From assembly GCA_019359375.1 (NCBI GenBank), contig JAHHHL010000018.1, forward strand, positions 62,001-126,000: a stretch of DNA of 64,000 nt, written 5' to 3'. Positions 43,908 through 53,777 of this stretch are shown piece by piece. A program made the position numbers and the translations under genes. Source of the DNA: Lyngbya sp. HA4199-MV5. Its GTDB lineage: Bacteria; Cyanobacteriota; Cyanobacteriia; Leptolyngbyales; Leptolyngbyaceae. Under the pieces are notes generated by a model. That model ran no database searches and was not told the origin of the DNA. It saw only the letters and a program-made list of their open reading frames with translations. Position 1 is the stretch's first letter. Each line of letters begins with the position of its first letter.

Positions 43908-44162
43908 ATGACCACTCAATGGCAGGCGTATCAGGAGCTGGAACTGATTCCCAACTCTGCAACAGAACCAAAAGCGAACTGGTTTTTCAATACATTATTC
44001 TTGAGTCAGCCCTGGCGATCGCTGCTGAACGCCCTGACGCAAGAGCACTTTCACGAACAGCGACGGGAATATTTTGAGCGCTGCTGGACGATCGACTACG
44101 CTGACCCCTACACCACCAGGCATATCGACCAGCTCAAAAAGCTGTTGACCCTGTTGAATTAG
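43908..44162 (+). CDS. Small conserved cyanobacterial protein, unknown function
   Basis: The product has about 84 residues. It is rich in aromatic residues, with EPKANWFFNTLFLSQPWRSL and a YFERCWTIDYADPYTTRHID segment. It is predicted soluble and helical. GGAG lies before ATG 43908; the frame is open to 43863. It is convergent with the MFS gene and their coding sequences overlap by 4 bp. Confidence 0.6.
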   Translation: MTTQWQAYQELELIPNSATEPKANWFFNTLFLSQPWRSLLNALTQEHFHEQRREYFERCWTIDYADPYTTRHIDQLKKLLTLLN

Positions 44163-45514
44163 GGTATCAAGGTTTCTGGAGTATCCGTTACCTGAGACAG
44201 GTCTGTATCCGTTGCTTGAGATTGGCTGGCTGCGGGGCGAAGGCGTTCTAGCGCATACAGAATGAGTAGACCAGCAAGAGTACTGGCAGCCGCAATTAAC
44301 CAGGCGTTGTCGGCGATCATCTGGGGTTGATCCATTGCCCAGCCGCCCAGAGCGGGACCCACGAAGTAGCCGATCGCCCAGCTTTGCGAATTGACTCCAA
44401 TATAGGCACCGCGTAGGTCTGGTGGGGCTAGTTCTGACACGATCGCGGCGACAAACGGTTTATGCAAGGTTGTCGCGATCGACATGGTGCAAAGTGCCGC
44501 AATGCCCCAGCCCAACTGGTCTGTCGTCACTGTTCCCGTTGTCCACAGCAGCGAAAAGCCCACTGCCCATACCACCATCGACAGCATCAGGACGCGTACA
44601 TGCTGAAATTTATTAAAGAAGTGGGCGACCGGCAATTGTACAACCGTTCCCACGCCGATGTAGCACCAGGTAAACAGATTGGCTACGTCGTCTACTGACG
44701 CATTCACGGTCGATGCCCCCACAGATCGATCGAGGGAGATAAAGTTCGTGAAATAAAGCGGGATGGTGCTGCTGACGAGAGCAATATAGGTTGTGAGCAA
44801 CGCATTGGCTAAGAATAGAATCACCAGTGCTTTATCTTTAAGTGCGATCGCAATGCCCTGCACAGCCGTCTTTTCGGAGCTTGACTCCGCCTGTCGCGTT
44901 TCTGGCATGAAAAGCTGAGCACCCAAAAATACCAGGAAAATCAACCCACAGCCAACAAACACCAGTTGGGGCGACTGGCTCACGCGCAGGAGCAGCAACC
45001 CGCCGCCCAAAACTCCGATGCCCGTGCCGATGTTGTCTGCTACGGTGGCGATCGCAAACGCCTGCGATCGGTCTTCCGGCTCGGTCACATCCATCATGGC
45101 GGCATCGGCGGCTGTCCAGTAAATACCCACTCCAAAGCCCAGCAGCAGGCAGGTAAAGAGCAGTAACGATAAGCTGCCCGTCACCGTCAGCAGAAAGGAG
45201 ACGATCGCGCCCAGCACGATCGACACGATGAGCGTCCATTTGCGCCCAAAGCGCGGGGCATCGGCAAGTGCGCCTCCGACAAAATGACCCGCCACCTCTG
45301 CCAGCGACCCAATCCCAACGCTAAAGCCAACCGCCGTCGCGGACAGTCCCATCTGATTTACAAAAACCAGTGGAATATAAAAAGTCAGCAAACCCGATCC
45401 GGTTTGGCATAATAGGCGACCGATCGCCAACAGCCACACACGACGATTGGAGAGTTGAAGCGCCGACAGCAATGGTTGCTTAGCCGTAGAGGTTGATTCG
45501 TCTTGTTCATCCAT
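44159..45514 (-). CDS. MFS efflux transporter
   Basis: The product has about 451 residues and 12 membrane helices, without signal peptide. Motif A-like VGGALADAPRFGRKWTLIV lies after helix 2 and GIYWTAADAAMMDVTEPEDR in the middle of the first half, as in multidrug/tetracycline-type MFS proteins. The substrate is unknown. The frame starts at TTG 45541; ATG 45526 and ATG 45514 are both possible. Confidence 0.85.
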   Translation of the reverse strand: MDEQDESTSTAKQPLLSALQLSNRRVWLLAIGRLLCQTGSGLLTFYIPLVFVNQMGLSATAVGFSVGIGSLAEVAGHFVGGALADAPRFGRKWTLIVSIVLGAIVSFLLTVTGSLSLLLFTCLLLGFGVGIYWTAADAAMMDVTEPEDRSQAFAIATVADNIGTGIGVLGGGLLLLRVSQSPQLVFVGCGLIFLVFLGAQLFMPETRQAESSSEKTAVQGIAIALKDKALVILFLANALLTTYIALVSSTIPLYFTNFISLDRSVGASTVNASVDDVANLFTWCYIGVGTVVQLPVAHFFNKFQHVRVLMLSMVVWAVGFSLLWTTGTVTTDQLGWGIAALCTMSIATTLHKPFVAAIVSELAPPDLRGAYIGVNSQSWAIGYFVGPALGGWAMDQPQMIADNAWLIAAASTLAGLLILYALERLRPAASQSQATDTDLSQVTDTPETLIP

Positions 45515-45578
45515 TCGCGATCGCATCCAATTTGAGTGCAAACAGTGGTTTGAATTTGTAAGAAAATTACAGGTTTGT

Positions 45579-45614
45579 GTCTGTAGGGACGTTACATGTA
45601 ACGTCCCTACAGAC
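45579..45614. repeat. Perfect 36-bp palindrome (GTAGGGACGTTAC family)
   Basis: The half-site is GTCTGTAGGGACGTTACA, followed without a spacer by its exact complement. It lies between two minus-strand genes and could form a strong hairpin in RNA or DNA. A mutated relative lies at 51522-51553 and a shorter one at about 57190. Confidence 0.85.
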
Positions 45615-45645
45615 GGTTGTTAACGCCCTGCCCACCGACCACCCT

Positions 45646-46314
45646 CTAGGCAAGAAGGCGAAAGACAGCCACCATTAAGCCGTAACCCACAAACACCAGT
45701 AAGGCACCAATCAGGTTCAGCTTTAGTTGTGTTTGTTGCGGTTTCAGCCAAAAGTGAAGCAGCCAGGTCACAAAAGGCATCACTGCCCAGGTGAGCAACG
45801 AGCAACTCACTAAATTGTTGATAAACATCTGATAGGGCAATGCCCAGGATGCCATGAGTCCCAGTTTTCTAAACAGTAATGTTTCCACCATTACCGTGGG
45901 ATACAGCCCAAAGAGTACGGCAAAATTCTGTTTCCAGGCGGGTGGGTTCGATCGCTTCCCCTCCGCATCAAGGCGCTTGGCAAACCAGGCTTCTAACCCC
46001 GTCAAGCCATTGCCAACGTGATAACGATACGCCCCAAAGCGACGTTTCCCTCGGCTGATCAGCGCATGGCGAGTATCTGAATCTAACCACTGGCTCAGGT
46101 GGGCAGGGCTATCAAAATGAACCGCGACATACCACTTGGTTTGTGCCCCTTGAATCGGTGGAAAGACATCGGTACGCACATAGCCTTCAAACTGGCTTAC
46201 GCCTGCGCGGATCTCTGACTGCCATTTCTTAAACTCTGACTCTTTTTCGCCAGGGATGCGATCGTACTCAATCACAATGCTGCTGGGGGCGATCGACTCA
46301 TCTGGTTGGGTCAT
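45646..46314 (-). CDS. ABM-domain membrane protein
   Basis: The product has about 222 residues. The first 100 form an antibiotic-biosynthesis-monooxygenase-like ferredoxin fold: IVIEYDRIPGEKESEFKKW, GYVRTDVFPP and WYVAVHFDSPAHLSQWLDSD. Two to three membrane helices follow, in the pattern of ABM-like proteins with a C-terminal membrane part. The role is unknown. TTG 46329 also opens the frame, but ATG 46314 is more credible. Confidence 0.75.
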   Translation of the reverse strand: MTQPDESIAPSSIVIEYDRIPGEKESEFKKWQSEIRAGVSQFEGYVRTDVFPPIQGAQTKWYVAVHFDSPAHLSQWLDSDTRHALISRGKRRFGAYRYHVGNGLTGLEAWFAKRLDAEGKRSNPPAWKQNFAVLFGLYPTVMVETLLFRKLGLMASWALPYQMFINNLVSCSLLTWAVMPFVTWLLHFWLKPQQTQLKLNLIGALLVFVGYGLMVAVFRLLA

Positions 46315-46424
46315 ACAGGGAAAGGGCAAAACGGGTTTGCAAGCGACTGCTACCCTTACTTTACAAGCCCGTCAACCGTCATAACGTAAGACAGGTATCC
46401 TGAGGGAAGTTCTGACATGAAGCC

Positions 46425-46913
46425 ATGCCTCTTAGCTCCCTCCCAAATACCCACAATCCCGCAGCGCTACAGCGCATTCGTACAGTGAGTCGTTTACTCG
46501 ACAACGCCATTCCCATCCCCGGTACGCGCTTTCGGCTTGGGCTAGACCCGGTTCTGGGACTATTGCCCGGTGCAGGTGATTTTGTCGGTGCGGCTCTTTC
46601 TGCCTACATCGTGATTGAAGCGGCTCGCTTTGGGCTACCCCGGCAAGCCCTCGTGCAAATGGTCAGCAATCTGGTTCTGGATTCGATCGGCGGCTCACTC
46701 CCAGTCGTCGGAGACGTGTTTGACGCGACCTGGAAAGCCAATAGTCGTAACCTGGCTCTGCTAGAAGCTCATATCGCCACCCCAGCCCCTCAAAAAGCGG
46801 CGAATCGTGCCTTCGTGGTGCTGATCATTGTTGTGCTTGTGCTGCTCCTGGTGGGGGTTGCTATCGGCGCAGCACTCCTCTTTACTTGGCTGCTGAAGAC
46901 ACTGGCTGGTTAG
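46425..46913 (+). CDS. DUF4112 membrane protein
   Basis: The product has 162 residues. The DUF4112 blocks are LLDNAIPIPGTRFRLGLDPV, LLPGAGDFVGAALSAYIV and PVVGDVFDATWKANSRN. One hydrophobic helix closes the protein at the C-terminus (about 128-155). Function of the family is unknown. The 3' end overlaps the convergent acetyltransferase gene by 32 bp. Confidence 0.88.
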   Translation: MPLSSLPNTHNPAALQRIRTVSRLLDNAIPIPGTRFRLGLDPVLGLLPGAGDFVGAALSAYIVIEAARFGLPRQALVQMVSNLVLDSIGGSLPVVGDVFDATWKANSRNLALLEAHIATPAPQKAANRAFVVLIIVVLVLLLVGVAIGAALLFTWLLKTLAG

Positions 46914-47352
46914 CGGTCAGCGACGATCGCGCTGTGTCGAGAGGCTGCTTGTGTAACACCATCGTCGTGCTGCTGTTGCACTCAAACCCAATGCGCTCAT
47001 AGAACGATTGTTGATGCGTGGTCATTAAATAAGTACGTTCAACGCGGTTCATTTTGGGATGGCTCAACACGGTTTGCACCAGTTGCCGCCCCAACCCCAA
47101 GCCTTGGTAGTTTGGGTGAATGACCACATCCCAAATGGTTGCCCGATACACGCCATCCGATGTGGCTCTGGCAAAGCCAATCATCAAATCATCATCCCAC
47201 GCGGTAATCACTGGATCGCTATTAGCGATCGCCAGCGCCAGATCTTCCACTCGTCGATCGGCTGCCCAAAACGCAGCCACCTGAAAGAGCGCTTGAAGCT
47301 GGAGCAAATTAACCCGCTTCTGGTTACAAAATTGAATCTGACGACCATTCAT
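46882..47352 (-). CDS. GNAT family N-acetyltransferase
   Basis: The product has about 156 residues. The acetyl-CoA loop NYQGLGLGRQLV (Q/RXXGXG/A) follows DVVIHP, preceded by DDDLMIGFARATSDG and followed by FYERIGF. The family is common in cyanobacteria; the substrate is unknown. The reading frame extends upstream to a GTG at 47442, and those 30 residues are not family-like. Its 3' end overlaps the DUF4112 gene on the other strand. Confidence 0.82.
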   Translation of the reverse strand: MNGRQIQFCNQKRVNLLQLQALFQVAAFWAADRRVEDLALAIANSDPVITAWDDDLMIGFARATSDGVYRATIWDVVIHPNYQGLGLGRQLVQTVLSHPKMNRVERTYLMTTHQQSFYERIGFECNSSTTMVLHKQPLDTARSSLTANQPVSSAAK

Positions 47353-47590
47353 GCCAATACCAAACAGAACAACAGTGGTTTCTGAGCCTAATTTAACGTT
47401 ACAAAGCGTTATATTGTCTGCTTGCAAGGAACCTCTCGGCACTTTTTTTCGACTCGTTCACCATGAAAGCTTGTCCGCTGCCAGTTAGAATACACACAGC
47501 AGCGATCAGCCTCGCCGTTTGAGTGTTACAGTGCCGTTTGCTGACACGCCTCCAAAAGAGTGCTTTTCGCTCAACCATTCCGGACGCTTT

Positions 47591-48211
47591 ATGCCCTATT
47601 TCGATCGCCAACCGTCTCGTCATTCCCCTCACCGAGCACTGCTTGATCGGGGGCTTTGGCGTAAACGAGGACGATCGCTGTTTGTCTTGCTGCTGCTGTT
47701 ATTGACCTGGAGCTTGTGTTTAGGATGGGGGCTGGCACAGGCGAAAGAACCCCGCGCGATCGAACCCGTCGCTCAGCCGCAGCCAGCCACTAGCGCAGCC
47801 CAGTCAGCCAGCATTGGTACAGTCGATGTGGTGCCAAAAGGCTTGAAGCTGGGTCAAGAGCTTTATCTGGAAAACTGTGCGAGTTGCCATGTTGGAGTAC
47901 CGCCACAGGTCATGCCGACCGAAACATGGCGGCAACTCATTCAAGATTCACAGCATTACGGCGCACAGATCCAACCGCTGGCGGAACCCAGTCTGCAAAT
48001 TGTCTGGCAATACATCCGGGCGTTTTCACGACCTCAAGGCGCAGACGAAGACATTCCCTACCGAATTTATCAATCACGCTACTTCAAAACACTGCATCCT
48101 AAGGTAACGCTGCCAACGCGGGTGGGGCTTAGCAGTTGCGTCTCCTGCCACCCAGGCGCAGGTAAATATGATTTTCGCAGTCTGACCGCAGAATGGCAGA
48201 ACGCGCCGTAA
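47591..48211 (+). CDS. Dihaem c-type cytochrome, membrane-anchored or exported
   Basis: The product has about 206 residues. A basic N-terminus and hydrophobic helix (about 29-48) ending GLAQA suggest a signal peptide or anchor. Two haem sites are visible: CASCH (Cys96, Cys99, His100) and CVSCH (Cys183, Cys186, His187). Met108 could be an axial ligand. Between them a helical region has aromatic residues but no further motif. An electron carrier of the thylakoid lumen or periplasm is inferred. A TTG at 47519 extends the frame; ATG 47591 is preferred. Confidence 0.85.
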   Translation: MPYFDRQPSRHSPHRALLDRGLWRKRGRSLFVLLLLLLTWSLCLGWGLAQAKEPRAIEPVAQPQPATSAAQSASIGTVDVVPKGLKLGQELYLENCASCHVGVPPQVMPTETWRQLIQDSQHYGAQIQPLAEPSLQIVWQYIRAFSRPQGADEDIPYRIYQSRYFKTLHPKVTLPTRVGLSSCVSCHPGAGKYDFRSLTAEWQNAP

Positions 48212-48660
48212 GTTAAGGATAAAGGCTGAAGGCTGAAGGCTAAATGAGGCTTACGACTTCTCATCCCTCCCTTCCTAAGGACTCGACAGAGTTACAGGTT
48301 AGGGATTAAGGGGTACATTTAAACCGCTTCTGAGTCGGCTTGGGGTGAACTTTAGCCCTCAGCCTTTAGCCTTCAGACTTCCCCCTCTCTCGTTTAACTG
48401 CGGTGATAGGATGAAGGTACACCGCGTTGCGCGTCCTCCAGAGGGGTATTGCAGCACTTTCAGCACTAGAGGCGATCGGACGCGTCTCAGCCAGGATTCT
48501 TGCAGAACAGCTTTCCCAAATCCTCTCTTCAGGAGCGTTTTAATGCTTCTTGTTGAAGGAACGTCGGGAAAATAAAATGCCAACCTTCAACGGCATCCGT
48601 TCTACTCACGTCTTTGATTGCACACATTTTTTACCATCAGGAACTCGTTAATTTTCTGCC
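48212..48660. other. Intergenic region upstream of secA
   Basis: Three GGCTGAA/GGCTAAA heptamers follow the cytochrome stop, and CAGCCTTTAGCCTTCAG (inverted relative to them) lies near 48360. The rest, up to the secA start, contains no gene or clear promoter that I can identify. The secA ATG has no strong Shine-Dalgarno sequence. Confidence 0.55.
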
Positions 48661-51492
48661 ATGTTTAAGACTCTGCTAGGTGATCCCAACGCGCGCAAAC
48701 TCAAAAAATACCAGCCGATCGTGACGGAGGTTGCGTTGCTCGAAGCGGAGATACAGCCGCTTTCTGACCAGGAACTTCACGGTAAAACGATCGAGTTTAG
48801 ACAACGCCTTGAGAAGGGCGAAACCTTGGATGATTTACTGCCTGAAGCCTTTGCGGTTGTAAGAGAAGCCGCACGGCGTGTGTTAGGGATGCGCCATTTT
48901 GATGTTCAAGTATTGGGCGGCATCCTGTTGCACGACAACGAAGGGGGGCGCGTCAAAGGGCATCTTGCCGAAATGAAAACGGGGGAAGGGAAAACCCTGG
49001 TTTCTACCCTACCTGCTTACCTCAACGCGATCGAAGGCAAAGGCGTTCACGTCGTCACGGTCAACGATTATCTGGCACGACGCGATGCTGAATGGATGGG
49101 TCAAGTCCATCGCTTTTTGGGCTTGAGCGTGGGGCTGATTCAACAAAGCATGACCGCCAACGATCGCAAACGCAACTACGAATGCGACATCACCTACGCC
49201 ACCAACAGCGAACTGGGGTTTGACTACCTGCGCGACAATATGTCAACCGCAATGGTGGATGTGGTGCAGCGTCCCTTTAACTACTGCATCATCGACGAAG
49301 TGGATTCCGTTCTCATTGACGAAGCCCGCACACCGTTGATTATTTCTGGGCAGGTCGAACGTCCCAGCGAGAAATACATGCGAGCGGCGGAAGTGGCGGC
49401 TGGACTCATCCGCAAAGCCGACGAAGATGACCCGAACGGTCACTACGAAGTGGATGAAAAGCAGCGCAACGTCATCCTGGCAGACGAAGGGTTCATTGAG
49501 GCAGAGCGTCTGCTGGGCGTGACCGATCTGTTTGACCCGCAAGACCCCTGGGCACACTACATCTTCAACGCCATCAAGGCGAAAGAACTGTTTATTGACG
49601 ATGTGAACTACATCGTTCGCAACGACGAGATTGTGATTGTGGATGAGTTTACGGGACGGGTGATGCCCGGTCGCCGCTGGAGTGATGGCTTGCATCAGGC
49701 GATCGAGGCAAAAGAGCGTGTCGAAATCCAGCCCGAAACCCAGACCTTGGCAACCATCACCTATCAAAACTTCTTCTTGCTTTATCCCAAGCTGGCGGGT
49801 ATGACGGGTACTGCAAAGACGGAAGAAGCGGAATTTGGCAAAATTTACAACCTGGAAGTGGCGACCATTCCCACCAATCGCCCTACGGGTCGGCGTGACC
49901 TGTCGGACGTGGTGTACAAAACGGAAGACGCGAAATGGAACGCGATCGCCGAAGAATGCGCCCAGATGCACGAAGTGGGTCGCCCCGTCCTCGTTGGCAC
50001 CACCAGCGTGGAAAAATCAGAACTCCTCGCGCGGTTGCTGGGTGAGCGCAGTATTCCACTAAACTTGCTCAACGCCAAGCCAGAGAACGTAGAGCGCGAA
50101 TCTGAAATCATCGCTCAAGCCGGACGCAAAGGAGCCGTGACGATCGCCACCAACATGGCAGGGCGCGGCACCGACATCATCCTGGGTGGGAACGCAGACT
50201 ACATGGCACGGCTGAAAGTGCGGGAATACTTCATGCCCCGCATCGTGCAGCCCGAAGACGAAGACAGTTTTGGCGTGACGGATGTGCCAGCCGTAGCCAG
50301 CAGTCGCGGTGGTGGACAGGGCTTCGTTCCCGGCAAGAAGGTGAAGTCCTGGAAAGCATCCCCCCAGATCTATCCCACCCCACTCTCCAAAGAAGCCGAG
50401 CAACTGCTCAAAGCCGCTGTAGATGTTGCCGTGCAGCAGTATGGCGAACGATCGCTGCCCGAACTTGATGCCGAAGACCGCGTAGCCGTTGCGGCTGAAA
50501 AAGCACCGACTGATGATCCGGTGATCCAAAAGCTGCGCGAAGTCTATAACCTCATTCGCAAGGAGTACGAAGCGTTTACCACCCGCGAACACGATGAAGT
50601 CGTTCAGTTAGGTGGATTGCATGTGATTGGAACAGAGCGCCACGAATCGCGCCGCATTGACAACCAGCTACGAGGTCGCGCTGGACGGCAAGGCGACCCT
50701 GGTTCCACCAAGTTCTTCCTGAGCCTGCAAGACAACCTGCTGCGGATTTTTGGCGGCGATCGCGTGGCAGGCTTGATGAACGCCTTCCGTGTGGAAGAAG
50801 ATATGCCGATCGAGTCGGGGATGCTGACCCGATCGCTCGAAGGTGCCCAGCGTAAGGTCGAAACCTACTACTACGACATTCGCAAACAGGTCTTTGAATA
50901 CGATGAAGTGATGAACAATCAGCGTCGTGCCATCTACGCCGAGCGCCGTCGTGTGCTGGAAGGGCAAGATCTGAAAGAGCAAGTCATCAAGTACGCCGAG
51001 CGCACAATGGATGACATTGTAGATGCCAAAGTGAACCCTGACCTGCCGCCCGAAGAATGGGATCTCAAGAGCCTGGTCAGCAAAGTGCAGGAATTTGTCT
51101 ACCTGCTGGAAGATCTGGAGCCAGATCACCTGGAAGATATGACGATCGGCGAAATTAAAACCTTCCTGCATGAGCAAGTTCGCATCGCCTACGACCTGAA
51201 GGAAGCCCAAATTGATCAGATTCAACCAGGGCTGATGCGTCAGGCAGAACGGTTCTTCATCCTCCAGCGCATTGACACGCTCTGGCGCGAACATCTGCAA
51301 CAGATGGATGCCCTACGTGAATCCGTGGGGCTACGCGGCTATGGTCAGAAAGATCCGCTCATCGAATACAAGAGCGAAGGGTACGAGATCTTCCTGGAAA
51401 TGATGACCGAAATCCGTCGCGATGTGGTCTACTCCGTTTTCCAGTTCCAGCCCCAGGTGCAACCAACCGCCGCAGTTCCCTCAGAAATCTGA
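48661..51492 (+). CDS. secA: Preprotein translocase ATPase SecA
   Basis: SecA drives export and thylakoid targeting through SecYEG. The product has 943 residues. NBD1 has Walker A in [11 protein letters not shown] and Walker [34 protein letters not shown] lies in the linker, and NBD2 has [14 protein letters not shown] and [21 protein letters not shown] roughly 100-residue insertion after [12 protein letters not shown], containing a Gly-rich SSRGGGQGF stretch, is typical of cyanobacterial and plastid SecA. There is no C-terminal zinc motif. The gene is complete and monocistronic. Confidence 0.98.
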   Translation: MFKTLLGDPNARKLKKYQPIVTEVALLEAEIQPLSDQELHGKTIEFRQRLEKGETLDDLLPEAFAVVREAARRVLGMRHFDVQVLGGILLHDNEGGRVKGHLAEMKTGEGKTLVSTLPAYLNAIEGKGVHVVTVNDYLARRDAEWMGQVHRFLGLSVGLIQQSMTANDRKRNYECDITYATNSELGFDYLRDNMSTAMVDVVQRPFNYCIIDEVDSVLIDEARTPLIISGQVERPSEKYMRAAEVAAGLIRKADEDDPNGHYEVDEKQRNVILADEGFIEAERLLGVTDLFDPQDPWAHYIFNAIKAKELFIDDVNYIVRNDEIVIVDEFTGRVMPGRRWSDGLHQAIEAKERVEIQPETQTLATITYQNFFLLYPKLAGMTGTAKTEEAEFGKIYNLEVATIPTNRPTGRRDLSDVVYKTEDAKWNAIAEECAQMHEVGRPVLVGTTSVEKSELLARLLGERSIPLNLLNAKPENVERESEIIAQAGRKGAVTIATNMAGRGTDIILGGNADYMARLKVREYFMPRIVQPEDEDSFGVTDVPAVASSRGGGQGFVPGKKVKSWKASPQIYPTPLSKEAEQLLKAAVDVAVQQYGERSLPELDAEDRVAVAAEKAPTDDPVIQKLREVYNLIRKEYEAFTTREHDEVVQLGGLHVIGTERHESRRIDNQLRGRAGRQGDPGSTKFFLSLQDNLLRIFGGDRVAGLMNAFRVEEDMPIESGMLTRSLEGAQRKVETYYYDIRKQVFEYDEVMNNQRRAIYAERRRVLEGQDLKEQVIKYAERTMDDIVDAKVNPDLPPEEWDLKSLVSKVQEFVYLLEDLEPDHLEDMTIGEIKTFLHEQVRIAYDLKEAQIDQIQPGLMRQAERFFILQRIDTLWREHLQQMDALRESVGLRGYGQKDPLIEYKSEGYEIFLEMMTEIRRDVVYSVFQFQPQVQPTAAVPSEI

Positions 51493-51521
51493 GTCGATCG
51501 ACGTTGAAGCGTCCAGCGATC

Positions 51522-51553
51522 CTGTAGGGACGTTACAGGTAATGTTCCTACAG
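51522..51553. repeat. Imperfect palindrome of the GTAGGGACGTTAC family
   Basis: CTGTAGGGACGTTACAGG pairs with TAATGTTCCTACAG, with few mismatches, 30 bp downstream of the secA stop. It may work as a terminator-like hairpin. It is related to the perfect palindrome at 45579. Confidence 0.7.
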
Positions 51554-51575
51554 ACATCGTGAACAACATTTCTAG

Positions 51576-51663
51576 GACTTACACATTTGACCAAAACCTC
51601 GGAGGTTTCAGCGTGGTAATGGTGCCTGAGTCTTGGTTCAAACCTCGGAGGTTTGCGTAAGTC
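51576..51663. mobile_element. 88-bp inverted-repeat element with GACTTACRCA ends
   Basis: Ends GACTTACACA (51576-51585) and TGCGTAAGTC (51654-51663) are inverted. Each half contains AAACCTCGGAGGTTT. A 20-bp sequence, ATCGTGAACAACATTTCTAG, is directly repeated on both sides (51556-51575 and 51668-51687). A partial copy of the right half lies at 63053-63076. No coding capacity. Either a small MITE or a palindromic intergenic repeat. Confidence 0.65.
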
Positions 51664-51689
51664 TGAAATCGTGAACAACATTTCTAGAA

Positions 51690-51846
51690 CACCACCGCAT
51701 TCAGGCATAAAACGGAGTTGTGAGATGGCACTGAGTCTCAGTCCAATCGACTGCCCGTCGAGATCGGCATGAAGGACAACCTTGAACGACTCAGGCAACT
51801 TGGTGTCGAGGCGATCGAGGACTAAGTTCGGCATTCTGAAAGACAC
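51690..51846 (-). pseudogene. Possible gene remnant cut by the repeat element
   Basis: About 50 codons beginning MPNLVLDRLDTKLPESFKVV and continuing GLRLSAISQLRFMPECGG read like protein. The frame then runs into the 88-bp repeat and continues as low-quality sequence to 51481. I do not recognise the family. It may be a truncated gene, or a chance frame. Confidence 0.25.
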
Positions 51847-52199
51847 ATGTTAATTGACTTCCCCCCTAATTCCGCGTAGCTTGTAACAAAGGAAGTCTCA
51901 TTGATACAATTGCACCAGTTTACGTTAGAAAGCTAGTCTTAAGCTCAAACGCTTGCAATCCTCCGATCGGGCGACTTGGTTAGGTGAAGCGTTGTTTCGG
52001 TGATTGCAGTAGTCTGACAACAGTAACGTCGCACACTAGCGAACCCTTAGCATCAGGTGCAATGATCAAAAGCAACAACTCGATCCAGAAGTGATGACGC
52101 ATCGATCACGTTTTTGAAAGGGGCTTAACATGTTCAGGGCGGAGCCTCTCTCAGCATGGTTACGCGCTGCAAGGTTTGTTTACTTAACAATTAACCCCT

Positions 52200-53654
52200 A
52201 TGAATCTCGAAGGGACAAGCAAGAACCGCAATACCCCTCCTTTTCATGAGCCGATCGACCCACCCCACGTAGGCGATCCAAATCATGATCCTCAGCCACC
52301 TCGCAAAGGGTGGCGGCGCTTTCTTGTACCAGCTTTGATTAGTCTGGCAGTGCTGGGCGGTATTGGTTGGGTTGTGTTCAACCGCATCATTTTGCCGATC
52401 ATTATTTTCAGCGGCATGAAGCCGCAGTTCACCCAAGTTGATCTATCCAATCCCAAAACCGCTTCCATCGCCGATAGTTCAGACTATGCCGCCAACCTGG
52501 ATTCGCGGCAATCGGTGACGCTACAACCACGCGTTTCTGGTCAAGTTTCAGCCATCTATGTCAAAGCGGGCGAGCGGGTTGAGGCAGGGGCACCCATTGT
52601 TCAAATTGATGCCGCACAACAGCGGGCACAGGTCGCCAGCCGGGATGCAGCCGTAGAATCTGCTGCTGCTGATATTTCGGTCGCGCAATCCGATGTGGCA
52701 AGCGCCAGAGAGACGTTGCGATCGCTTCAGGCAAAGCGAGCCGCTAATCTGTCTGATGTCCAGTTTAATGAGGGTGAATACAAGCGCTACCAGGATCTCT
52801 ACGCCCAGGGAGCCAGCAGTAAGCAAGTGCTCGACCAACGGTTGAATGCGGTGCAAACGGCACGGGCAACGCTCCGGCAAACCGAAGCGGATATACAGGC
52901 GCAACGGTCAGCGATCGCGCGTACTCAAGCGACGGTTGCCAAAAATCAGCGTGCTCTGCAACAGGCACAGGCAAATGTTTCTGAAGGTGAAGCCGAGCTT
53001 CAGTACTACACGATCAAAGCGCCGTTTGCAGGCGTTGTGGGCAACATCCCCATCAAAGTGGGTGATTTTGTCGATAACACCAGCCAAATGCTCCGTATTA
53101 CCCAAAACGAACGACTGGAAGTGCAAATGCAAATTCCCCTCGATCGGGCGGGTGCTTTGCGATTGGGATTGCCAGTACAGCTACTCAATGAGCAAGCTAA
53201 AGTCATTCAAACGGGCAAGCTTTCCTTCATTGCGCCTGATGTAGACTCGTCTACCCAGTCTGTGCAGGCAAAAGCCGTGTTTAATAATCCTGGGAACCAG
53301 TTACGCACGTCTCAATTTGCCCGCGTTCGGGTTATTTGGTCGGCACGTCCAGGTGTGCTGGTACCTACCACAGCGATTTCTCGTCTCGGCGGCAAAGATT
53401 TTGTGTTCGTTGCCACAACCTACAAAGAGTCAGGCTGTAAAGCCCCAGCAGCGGGGCAGGGTGCGCCACCACCGAAAGAAGTTGCGCCTGACCAGTTAGT
53501 GGCAGCCCAAAAGGCTGTCAAGCTCGGCAGAATTGTTGGTAATGATCAGGAAGTGCAGGAAGGACTCAGTGGTCGCGATCGCATTGCAACATCCGGCATT
53601 CTTAATTTGCAAAACTGTCTACTGATTCAAGAGGCGGCAGCTCCCCCCAAGTAA
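52200..53654 (+). CDS. RND efflux periplasmic adaptor (membrane fusion protein)
   Basis: The product has 484 residues. One N-terminal membrane anchor (about 41-65) precedes a lipoyl/barrel-sandwich half starting RQSVTLQPRVSGQVSAIYVK and a long coiled-coil hairpin of Gln/Ala-rich helices (about 140-250). The second lipoyl half is in YYTIKAPFAGVVGNIPIKVG, then the beta-barrel domains. It is longer than MexA/AcrA because of a Cys-containing, Pro-rich C-terminal insertion near 405-430. It bridges the inner-membrane pump encoded next to an outer-membrane TolC elsewhere. Confidence 0.93.
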   Translation: MNLEGTSKNRNTPPFHEPIDPPHVGDPNHDPQPPRKGWRRFLVPALISLAVLGGIGWVVFNRIILPIIIFSGMKPQFTQVDLSNPKTASIADSSDYAANLDSRQSVTLQPRVSGQVSAIYVKAGERVEAGAPIVQIDAAQQRAQVASRDAAVESAAADISVAQSDVASARETLRSLQAKRAANLSDVQFNEGEYKRYQDLYAQGASSKQVLDQRLNAVQTARATLRQTEADIQAQRSAIARTQATVAKNQRALQQAQANVSEGEAELQYYTIKAPFAGVVGNIPIKVGDFVDNTSQMLRITQNERLEVQMQIPLDRAGALRLGLPVQLLNEQAKVIQTGKLSFIAPDVDSSTQSVQAKAVFNNPGNQLRTSQFARVRVIWSARPGVLVPTTAISRLGGKDFVFVATTYKESGCKAPAAGQGAPPPKEVAPDQLVAAQKAVKLGRIVGNDQEVQEGLSGRDRIATSGILNLQNCLLIQEAAAPPK

Positions 53655-53777
53655 GCACTCTCCCCAAAATTTAACAAAAATCTAATCTGGGCTAAAGCTG
53701 CATTGGGCTGTCGATCGTTCGTCGTCCATTGCTTATCACCACTGACAGCGGCAGTTCTCTCATGGCACCTGTGCTTT

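Larger units (their letters stand above)
51493..52199. other. Repeat-rich intergenic region between secA and RND operon
   Basis: The first 200 bp hold a palindrome and an 88-bp inverted-repeat element (listed separately), then a possible gene remnant. From about 51850 to 52199 I see no gene or repeat. The RND operon promoter presumably lies there. Confidence 0.5.

Noticed and set aside
51481-51690. C-terminal extension of the 51846 minus-strand frame as real protein
   Set aside because: It is translated from the 88-bp inverted-repeat element and the secA end; there is no sign of coding selection.
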